DNA from: a bacterium
GTDB taxonomy: Bacteria > Latescibacterota > UBA2968 > UBA8231
Assembly (NCBI GenBank): GCA_027593305.1
Contig: JAQCJA010000275.1
Location: 1-6,555, forward strand
Length of the DNA: 6,555 nucleotides
Direction: 5' to 3'
A program made the position numbers and the translations under genes. This document shows positions 1-5,513 of the stretch, in pieces (positions within the stretch are counted from its first letter, which is position 1; each line of letters opens with the position of its first letter). The notes below the pieces were generated by a model. That model was not told the DNA's origin. It made no database searches and saw only the letters and a program-made list of their open reading frames with translations.

Positions 1-949
1 GCCGACCGTCGACGGTGGCCTGGCCGATGGCCGCCGCTTCCCACTCCGCCTCGGTCGGCAGGCGGCGTCCCGCCCAGCGGCAGTAGGCCTGGGCTTCAAA
101 CCAGTTCACATGGATGATCGGCCGGTGCGGCTCCAGGTCGCGCAGCTCGTCGAAGTGGTAGCGCTGCCATCCCTGCGACGATCGCTGCCAGTGGACGGGA
201 TGCTCGGCGTCGACCCGGCTGCGCCACTGCCAGCCTTCCTCATCCCACAGCCGCTGATCCTGGTAGCCGCCGTCGTCGACGAAGGCAGCGAACTGCTGCT
301 GGGTCACGGCGCCCCGGGCGATGGCGAAGGGCTGCAGCTCGACGGGGTGCGCCCACTTCTCGTTATCGAACACGAAGGGCTCGTCCCGTTCGGCGCCCAG
401 GGTGTAGGTGCCTCCCGGAATCTGCGCGTCGCCCTCGATGGCACCCGCCTTCTGCGGCGCCTCGAAGGGCACCCCGAGCCGGGGCCTGGCCCAGTGATGG
501 GTCTGGCGCGTGTAGGTGTGCGCCTCGGTATGCATGTCCTCGTGGAGGGTGCTGTAGAGGGCGTGGTAGACCAGGTCATCGGACGGCGAATCCTGCAGGA
601 CGGCGATCGTGCGCTGCTGGACCTCACGGAGAAATTCGAGTGTTTCCGCCCGCGTCGGCAGGGGCAGAACCCAGCGGTCATCGTGGGCGATGGTGATCGA
701 GTCGTAGAGCGCGTCTTCGTCGGGTCGCACGGGGGGCTGCCGGGCGGCATGGCGCAGGACCCAGTAGGACTGGAACCAGGCGTGGTGGCCGATCTCCCAG
801 CGACCGGGATTGACGCAGAACAGCTGCGGCCCCATCAGCTGCTCCTCGGTCAGATCTTCGACCAGCTCGAAGGTCCTCTGGCGGGCGTCACGGACCCAGT
901 CGATGAGGGTCGGCAGGTCGACGATGTCGAGGATTCGGTGTTCGGGCAT
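1..949 (-). CDS. senA: SenA-like selenoneine synthase (EgtB / FGE-sulfatase family), 3' end cut by window
   Basis: This is a nonheme Fe(II) enzyme of the EgtB/OvoA/SenA family, which forms a C-S or C-Se bond on the imidazole of hercynine. The window holds the first 316 residues. The N-terminal DinB-like half carries the expected iron ligands: a His in WEIGHHAWFQ (about residues 51-60, H55 likely) and HEDMHTE (136-142, H136 and H140). The formylglycine-generating-type half starts near 178 (GGTYTLGAE) and includes VNWFEAQAYCRWAGRRLPTE (281-300), typical of this fold. I chose ATG at 947-949; only a weak GGCGGAAG-like Shine-Dalgarno precedes it. EgtB, OvoA and SenA share all these motifs. The SenA choice rests mainly on the divergent selD and selenium-type transporter next door. 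SenA is known to join a selenosugar to hercynine, and its partner SenB would be expected just beyond the left edge. Family membership is firm; Se rather than S specificity is inferred. Confidence 0.68.
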   Translation of the reverse strand, partial: MPEHRILDIVDLPTLIDWVRDARQRTFELVEDLTEEQLMGPQLFCVNPGRWEIGHHAWFQSYWVLRHAARQPPVRPDEDALYDSITIAHDDRWVLPLPTRAETLEFLREVQQRTIAVLQDSPSDDLVYHALYSTLHEDMHTEAHTYTRQTHHWARPRLGVPFEAPQKAGAIEGDAQIPGGTYTLGAERDEPFVFDNEKWAHPVELQPFAIARGAVTQQQFAAFVDDGGYQDQRLWDEEGWQWRSRVDAEHPVHWQRSSQGWQRYHFDELRDLEPHRPIIHVNWFEAQAYCRWAGRRLPTEAEWEAAAIGQATVDGR

Positions 950-1114
950 GATCTGGCTTCCGCCGCGCAAGAGGTGAGTCGTCGAGAAGAAGAGCGCCGC
1001 CGTCCTCGCAGGCAAGGGATCCATCCGGCGGCGCATTGCCCGGCCAAGGCCACACCCGTAGGTTCCCCCATTCATGGGCGCTATGGTAGGGCCCCACTCG
1101 ACAAGGAACGATAC
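950..1114. promoter_or_regulatory. Divergent intergenic region between senA-like gene and selD operon
   Basis: These 165 bases separate two divergently transcribed genes, so both promoters should lie here, though I see no strong sigma-70 match. A weak -10-like TATGGT lies at 1082-1087, about 28 bases ahead of the selD ATG, with no convincing -35. A short perfect inverted repeat, CCCAT-TC-ATGGG (1067-1078), lies just upstream of it and could be an operator. No tRNA-like or riboswitch-like fold was recognised. Confidence 0.35.
1103..1107 (+). promoter_or_regulatory. Shine-Dalgarno site that sets the true selD start
   Basis: AAGGA lies 7 bases before the ATG at 1115. This site supports the upstream ATG over the GTG at 1181. 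The GTG lies inside the proposed SECIS stem, and starting there would remove the catalytic N-terminus. Confidence 0.7.
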
Positions 1115-2167
1115 ATGGCTCTGTTCTCGAAGAACAAGACACTGACCAGCCTCGCCAGGACCTGCGGTTGAGCGGCGAAGGTGAGCCCGGTCGGGCTCGC
1201 AAAGCTGCTGGCAGGACTGCCGAAGAAGGTCGATCCGAGGCTGCTGGTCGGCTTCGAGACGAGTGACGACGCCGCCGTCTACCGTCTGGATGATGAGACG
1301 GCCCTCGTGCTGACGGCAGACATCATCACGCCGCCCGTGGACGACCCCTTCCTGTTCGGGCAGATCGCCGCCGCCAACTCGCTGAGCGACGTTTTCGCCA
1401 TGGGCGGGCGGCCGATCGTGGCGCTGAACCTGATCGGCTTCCCATCGAGTCAACTCGGCCCCGACGTGCTTGCCGGCATGGTCGAGGGGGCGCTGACGAA
1501 GATCACGGAAGCCGGCGCGGTGCTCGCTGGTGGGCACACGACCGATGACGAGGAACCGAAGTTTGGCCTGTCGGTGACGGGGCTTGTGCATCCGGACCGT
1601 TTCTGGCGGAATGTCGGGGCGCGCCCCGGGGACGCCCTGATTCTGACGAAGCCGATCGGCAGCGGTGTGCTGTTCAACGCCAATCTGAAGAAGTGGGTCT
1701 CGGAAGCGGCGCTGGCGGCCTGCGTGGATGCACTGACGACGCTCAACATGACGGCCGCTGAGACCTTGCGGCGCTTCGACGTACACGCGGTGACCGATGT
1801 CACCGGCTTCGGTTTCGGCGGCCACGCCTACGAGATGGCAACCGGATCGGGGGTCACCTTCTACATCGACACCGACCGCCTGCCGGTGCTGGCGGAGGCC
1901 CTCGAGATGTACCAGCGCGGCGTGTCGACAGGCGTCAATGGCGTCAACCGGCAGTTGATCGATGCGGCGACCGATTTCGGCTCCCTGTCCGCGGCGCATC
2001 AGGAGCTGCTCGTGGACCCGCAGACCAGCGGCGGGTTGCTGGTGGCGCTGCCCGCCGACCAGGCCGAGGCGGCAGTGACCGCCCTCACCGACGCGGGCGT
2101 CGAGCACACGCGTCTGGTGGGACGTGTCGAGGCCGCCACCGAGCCACACGCTCTCGTCTTTCGCTGA
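1115..2167 (+). CDS. selD: Selenophosphate synthase SelD, itself a selenoprotein (Sec at codon 19, TGA 1169-1171)
   Basis: SelD converts selenide and ATP to selenophosphate, AMP and phosphate in the cytoplasm, supplying selenocysteine, selenouridine and (as SenC) selenoneine pathways. Read from the ATG with TGA decoded as Sec, the protein has 350 residues, close to E. coli SelD (347). The N-terminus runs TSLARTCGUAAKVSP. U19 aligns with catalytic Cys17 and K22 with Lys20 of E. coli. Other conserved motifs are DDAAVY (51-56, metal/ATP), SLSDVFAMGG (about 89-98), AGGHTTD (138-144), DVTGFGFGGH (228-237) and DPQTSGGL (301-308). The alternative GTG start at 1181 would give 328 residues lacking the catalytic loop. 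The gene leads an operon with the transporter genes, and the next start is 41 bases away. SelD is near certain from conserved blocks. Sec decoding is inferred from the in-frame TGA at the catalytic position, continuous homology across it, and the downstream hairpin. In a genome with sen genes it may also fill the SenC role. Confidence 0.95.
1169..1208 (+). promoter_or_regulatory. Bacterial SECIS-like element immediately after the selD UGA
   Basis: A two-part stem starts right after the UGA. The lower stem pairs 1172-1176 (GCGGC) with 1204-1208 (GCTGC, one G-U). An internal loop follows, GAAG (1177-1180) against AAA (1201-1203). The upper stem of 8 pairs joins 1181-1188 to 1193-1200 (one U-G wobble) and closes a GGTC tetraloop at 1189-1192. 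The loop begins 17 bases after the UGA. As I recall it, E. coli fdhF has the same GGUC apical loop about 18 bases after its UGA. SelB should bind the loop with Sec-tRNA. Difference from fdhF: there is no clear unpaired bulged U in the upper stem, and the nearest candidate is the wobbled U1182. Confidence 0.82.
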
Positions 2168-2208
2168 GAAAACTCAACGGATCCACCCCCCACGAAGGTC
2201 TGATACTC

Positions 2209-3111
2209 TTGCTACGCACCCCTGCACAAATCTGTACCCTGTTGTGTCTGTTGTTGGCGTCGGCCGTCTCGGCCGCTGACAAGCCCCTGCGGTTCACGGC
2301 CATCCCCGATGCGGACACGTCCCGGCTGACGGCTCGCTTCGGAAAGGTTGCCAGCTACCTGGCCGAGGTGCTGGGCGTGCCCGTCGAGTACGTGCCGGTC
2401 AAGTCCTATGCCGCCTCCGTTGCCGCCTTCAAGAACGGCGAGGTCCAGCTGGCGTGGTTCGGTGGCCTCTCGGGTGTCCAGGCGCGGCTCGCCGTTCCCG
2501 GATCGCGGGCCATCGCTCAGGGCGTCGAGGATCAGGAGTTCGTCACCTACTTCATCGCCCACAACAGCACGGGACTGTCCGAAACGGAGTTCGACGAGTT
2601 GTCCGGAGCGAACGAGGGCGACGGCTTTCCCGCCGCCATCGCCGGCAAGACCTTCACCTTCGGATCGAAGGGTTCCACCTCGGGGCGACTCATGCCGGAG
2701 TACTACATCCGGCAGCACTTCGACAAGAGCCCGGACGAAGTCTTCGAGCGCGTCGGCTTCAGCGGTGATCACTCCAAGACCCTGGCGCTGGTGCAGTCGG
2801 GCAGCTATCAGGTGGGGGCCCTGAACTACAAGGTCTGGGAGACGGAGCTGGCGGCGGGCAAGGTCGATACGAGCCGCGTGCGCATCATCTGGCGCACGCC
2901 GACGTATCCCGACTACAACTGGACGATCCGTGCCGACGTGGATGCGCTCTTCGGCGAGGGCTTTGGCGGGCGCGTGCAGAAGGCGCTGCTCGATCTCGAC
3001 GACCGCGCGCTGCTCGACACCTTCCCGCGCCGCCGGTTCATCGCGGCGGACAACTCGATGTACACGCCCATTCTCGAAACCGGACACGTCATCGGAGTCT
3101 TCCGGGAGTAG
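2209..3111 (+). CDS. PhnD-like periplasmic binding protein of putative selenate/selenium ABC transporter
   Basis: This is the substrate-binding subunit of an ABC importer, 300 residues. It starts at TTG 2209, with GAAGG (2194-2198) ten bases upstream and no in-frame ATG before it. Residues 1-22 form a Sec signal peptide: a Leu-rich core, then AVSA with predicted cleavage before ADKPLRF. No lipobox is present. The mature part belongs to the PhnD/phosphate-phosphite-phosphonate family: the AWFGGLSGVQAR block (82-93), FGSKGSTSGRLMPEYYIR (151-168) and GDHSKTLALVQSG (186-198) line the usual oxyanion pocket. From memory, these blocks match the branch that NCBI calls the putative selenate ABC transporter binding protein, which typically sits next to selD, as it does here. 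No phosphonate-degradation genes are in view, so phosphonate uptake is less likely. The actual ligand (selenate, selenite or another oxyanion) cannot be read from sequence. Confidence 0.88.
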   Translation: MLRTPAQICTLLCLLLASAVSAADKPLRFTAIPDADTSRLTARFGKVASYLAEVLGVPVEYVPVKSYAASVAAFKNGEVQLAWFGGLSGVQARLAVPGSRAIAQGVEDQEFVTYFIAHNSTGLSETEFDELSGANEGDGFPAAIAGKTFTFGSKGSTSGRLMPEYYIRQHFDKSPDEVFERVGFSGDHSKTLALVQSGSYQVGALNYKVWETELAAGKVDTSRVRIIWRTPTYPDYNWTIRADVDALFGEGFGGRVQKALLDLDDRALLDTFPRRRFIAADNSMYTPILETGHVIGVFRE

Positions 3112-3124
3112 GGGCGGCCTCTCT

Positions 3125-3796
3125 GTGCATGGTCTCAACGGCGTCAGCGTCTCCTACGGGGAGGAGCCTGTCCTGCGGGATGTGACACTGTCGATCGTCG
3201 AGGGCGAGCAGCTCGTCATCATCGGCCCCAGCGGGGCGGGCAAGACGACACTGCTGCGCAAGCTCTACGAACTCAACGAGGAACAGGCGACGCTGGTGCA
3301 TCAGGACTACGCCCTGGTGCCGCAGCTGTCCGCCTTCCACAACGTCTACAGTGGCCGGCTCGACCAGCATCCGGGTTGGTACAACCTGCTCAACCTCGTG
3401 CGGCCCCGGCGACGGGAGGTGGCCGCCATCGAGCCGATCTTTCGCGATCTGGGCCTGGCCGACAAGCTGCATGCCCGCGTCTCGACCCTGTCGGGCGGAC
3501 AGCAGCAGCGCGTTGCCGTGGGGCGTGCCGTCTACCGCGGCTGCCCGCTGATTCTGGCCGACGAACCCGTGTCGGCTGTCGACCCCCATCAGGCCGGGGC
3601 AGTGCTGCAGCTGATCCGCTCGCGCGCTTCGACGGCGGTGCTGGCCATGCACGATGTGCAGCTGGCGCTGCAGTACTTCGCCCGCATCGTCGGGTTGCGA
3701 GAGGGCCGGATCGTCTTCGATCGTCCCGCCGCCGAGATCGACCGGCAGGCCCTGGTCGACCTCTACGGCGATGAGAGCGGCGCTGCCGGCGCCTAG
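3125..3796 (+). CDS. Compact ABC ATPase (PhnC-like) of the putative selenium importer
   Basis: This cytoplasmic ATPase drives the importer. It has 223 residues from GTG 3125, with a GA-rich Shine-Dalgarno (AGGGG, 3110-3114) overlapping the stop of the upstream gene. All catalytic motifs are present: Walker A GPSGAGKTT (34-42), Q-loop Gln in VHQDY (Q60), signature LSGGQQQRVAVGRA (122-135), Walker B LILADEP (142-148, E147 catalytic) and switch His in AMHD (H176). It is about 30 residues shorter than the usual PhnC. Only some 17 residues separate Walker A from the Q-loop, so the segment that normally carries the beta-strands with the G-x-v-x-x-d-G turn is missing. It sits 13 bases after the binding-protein gene and 18 bases before the permease gene, so the three very likely form one transporter. 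Confidence 0.9.
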   Translation: MHGLNGVSVSYGEEPVLRDVTLSIVEGEQLVIIGPSGAGKTTLLRKLYELNEEQATLVHQDYALVPQLSAFHNVYSGRLDQHPGWYNLLNLVRPRRREVAAIEPIFRDLGLADKLHARVSTLSGGQQQRVAVGRAVYRGCPLILADEPVSAVDPHQAGAVLQLIRSRASTAVLAMHDVQLALQYFARIVGLREGRIVFDRPAAEIDRQALVDLYGDESGAAGA

Positions 3797-3814
3797 GCCG
3801 CCGGATCCTGCTCC

Positions 3815-5311
3815 ATGCTGCGCGTCAGCCTCGGGTTCCTCGGTGTTGCCGTACTCTGTCTGGCCCTTGCCGACATCCAGATCACGACGCTGGAGCCGTG
3901 GGAGGAGCTGGGCCGCATCGGCAGCGGGTTCCTCACCCCGGATCTGGCCGTGCTCGCCGGCTATGGCGATGCCTTCCTCAACACCGTCACCTTCGCATTC
4001 TGCGGGCTCTTCCTGGGTGTCGTCGGCGGCTGCGTGCTGTCCCTGTTCTTCTCCTTCACAGCGGTGCGCCTGCTGTGTGCCTTCCTGCGCTCGATCCACG
4101 AGATCTTCTGGGCCTTCCTGTTTCTTCCCGTCGTCGGTCTTACACCGATTTGCGGCATCCTCGCCATCGGCGTCCCGTACATGGGCGTCTTCGGCAAGGT
4201 CTACGCCGAGATCCGACAGGAGGCTGACCAGTCGCCCCTGCGGGGCCTGCCACCCGGGACGGGCCGTCTGAGCCTGCTGGCCTACGCCGTGCTGCCACTG
4301 ATCTGGGACGACATCAAGTCGTACACGTCGTACCGACTCGAGTGTGCCCTGCGTTCAAGCGCCGTCCTCGGCTTCATCGGCCTGCCTACCCTGGGTTTTC
4401 ACCTGGAGACCGCCCTGCGAGAGGGTCACTACACCGAAGCGCCGGCGCTGCTCTACGCCTTCTACCTGCTGATCGCCTCGCTGCGCTACTGGGTCAAGCC
4501 GAAGTTCGTGGTGGCCTATGTGATCGCTTCCTTCGCGCTCGTTTCGACTGCCGTCAACCTGTCGCTGGCCAACGTCGTCCGCTTCGTGAGCTACGAGATT
4601 CTCCCGTGGCCTATGCGTCGCGATGGGTACTACGAGGGTACCGGCGCCGTGCACTTCGACGCCGGCGCCGTCTGGTCGTGGGCCGTCGAGTTGGCCGGCT
4701 CCCAGGTGCTGCCCGGTATGTGGAATACCCTCATCCTGACCCAGATCGCTCTCGTCGGCACCGGGATCTTCGCCCTGCTGGCCTATGTTGTGGTGAGCCG
4801 GCATTTCGTCGGCAGGACGACGACACGACTGGGCGGCCTGGCGCTGATCGTACTCCGTACGACGCCCGAGTACATCCTCGCCTATGCGCTGCTGCAGCTC
4901 TTCGGGCCGAGCATGTTGCCCGCCATCATCGCCATCATCCTGCACAATGGCGCCATCCTGGGCCACCTCACGGGGCAGACAGCAGACGGCATCCAGCTGC
5001 GCCAGGATGCCCCCCGGCGGCGACTGGACCGCTATCTCTTCGAAGTCACCCCACGGCTCTACAGCCAGTTCCTGGCCTTCCTGTTCTACCGCTGGGAGAT
5101 CATCATGCGCGAGTCCGCCATGCTGGGGATTCTCGGCATCCACACCCTCGGGTTCTTCGTCGACAGTGCCATCACCGACGACCATCTCGACGTGGCCCTT
5201 TTCCTGATTGTCGCATCGGCCCTGCTGAACATGGGGATCGACACGACCTCGCAACGGATCCGACGGCGCCTGCGGGTCACGACGGGCACGGTGTTCACCT
5301 ACGATGAGTAG
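3815..5311 (+). CDS. Fused double PhnE-like ABC permease of the putative selenium importer
   Basis: This inner-membrane channel subunit has 498 residues, about twice a normal PhnE (around 270). It holds two permease halves in one chain. Half one spans roughly residues 1-230, with an EAA-type coupling region near 131-200 ending ALRSSAVLGFIGLPTLGF (178-195). Half two spans roughly 231-498, with a second coupling region near 388-447 ending MRESAMLGILGIHTLGFF (431-448). Both share the R-x-S/E-x-x-LG-x-x-G pattern and a following acidic stretch. Many Leu/Ala/Val-rich membrane segments are visible, for example near 4-20, 54-80, 97-118, 211-226, 231-250, 303-328, 341-362 and 458-474. The fusion would replace the usual permease homodimer with a pseudo-heterodimer. 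ATG 3815 has only a weak Shine-Dalgarno, so translation is probably coupled to the ATPase gene, which ends 18 bases upstream. The C-terminus ends within a tandem repeat. Confidence 0.88.
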   Translation: MLRVSLGFLGVAVLCLALADIQITTLEPWEELGRIGSGFLTPDLAVLAGYGDAFLNTVTFAFCGLFLGVVGGCVLSLFFSFTAVRLLCAFLRSIHEIFWAFLFLPVVGLTPICGILAIGVPYMGVFGKVYAEIRQEADQSPLRGLPPGTGRLSLLAYAVLPLIWDDIKSYTSYRLECALRSSAVLGFIGLPTLGFHLETALREGHYTEAPALLYAFYLLIASLRYWVKPKFVVAYVIASFALVSTAVNLSLANVVRFVSYEILPWPMRRDGYYEGTGAVHFDAGAVWSWAVELAGSQVLPGMWNTLILTQIALVGTGIFALLAYVVVSRHFVGRTTTRLGGLALIVLRTTPEYILAYALLQLFGPSMLPAIIAIILHNGAILGHLTGQTADGIQLRQDAPRRRLDRYLFEVTPRLYSQFLAFLFYRWEIIMRESAMLGILGIHTLGFFVDSAITDDHLDVALFLIVASALLNMGIDTTSQRIRRRLRVTTGTVFTYDE

Positions 5312-5337
5312 GTCGTTTACCTACGACGAGTAGGTCG
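5294..5337 (+). repeat. 22-bp tandem duplication spanning the permease stop codon, each copy a hairpin
   Basis: Unit 1 (5294-5315) and unit 2 (5316-5337) match at 20 of 22 bases, differing at 5296/5318 and 5305/5327. Each unit contains ACCTAC-(5 nt)-GTAGGT, a 6-bp hairpin, and each carries a TAG. The first TAG (5309-5311) is the permease stop. The right arm of unit 1 can also pair with the left arm of unit 2 (5308-5313 with 5319-5324), so alternative folds exist. There is no T-tract, so it is not a standard terminator. Confidence 0.8.
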
Positions 5338-5362
5338 TGACGGTCTCGCGGCAACCCCTTGA

Positions 5363-5385
5363 GCCACATTGCCGTTGGCGGTGGC
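5363..5385. repeat. Imperfect hairpin in intergenic region
   Basis: GCCAC (5363-5367) pairs with GTGGC (5381-5385), and inside it GCC (5371-5373) pairs with GGC (5377-5379). It is short and GC-rich and sits between the tandem repeat and a larger hairpin. It could help 3'-end formation or stability of the selD operon transcript, or be a chance structure of GC-rich DNA. Confidence 0.4.
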
Positions 5386-5392
5386 TTGCATC

Positions 5393-5433
5393 GCAACGTC
5401 AAATCCCCATGATTGGGATTTGCGGACGTTTGC
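5393..5433. terminator. Long hairpin, possible operon terminator or mRNA-stabilising element
   Basis: AAATCCC (5401-5407) pairs perfectly with GGGATTT (5415-5421) around a 7-nt loop. Beyond a 3-nt bulge (GCG, 5422-5424), AACGTC (5395-5400) pairs with GACGTT (5425-5430), and GC/GC can close it past one unpaired T. That gives 13-15 base pairs in total, unusual for the region because it is AT-containing. It lies about 80 bases after the permease stop and 80 before the next gene. No T-run follows, so intrinsic termination is uncertain. Confidence 0.5.
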
Positions 5434-5513
5434 TCCGGTCCTGGTGATTTCGGGCGGCCACGCCTGAGCGCCCGTGACGGTGCCGTGGCTGTCGCTGCAG
5501 CTGTGGAGGGGTC

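Noticed and set aside
110..1114. Long plus-strand open frame running into the selD N-terminus
   Set aside because: It is antisense to the well-conserved SenA-like gene and reads as low-complexity Arg/Gly/Val-rich sequence with no recognisable family. Only its last 19 codons (from 1115) are real, as the start of selD.
1181..2167. SelD starting at GTG 1181 (328 residues)
   Set aside because: It lacks the catalytic Cys/Sec and Lys loop, has no proper Shine-Dalgarno, and the GTG lies in the SECIS stem. The upstream in-frame ATG with UGA as Sec restores a full-length SelD.
3794..3796. TAG as a recoded pyrrolysine codon joining ATPase and permease
   Set aside because: The ATPase is complete before it, a new ATG follows 18 bases later, and there is no sign of pyrrolysine machinery or need for the linker residues.
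3089..4099. Minus-strand open frame of 336 codons
   Set aside because: It is opposite the ABC ATPase, whose Walker A, signature, Walker B and switch His are all in place. The minus product is Gln/Glu/Gly-rich with no motifs.
4342..5307. Second plus-strand frame within the permease gene
   Set aside because: It is Arg/Pro/His-rich, typical of a shifted frame in GC-rich DNA. The permease frame has membrane segments and coupling motifs.
2209..5311. Classical phosphonate (Phn) uptake operon
   Set aside because: No C-P lyase or phosphonatase genes are present. The operon is led by selD, and the binding-protein blocks resemble the putative selenium branch. Not excluded biochemically.
5294..5337. 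Start of a CRISPR array
   Set aside because: There are only two directly adjacent 22-bp units with no spacer between them.
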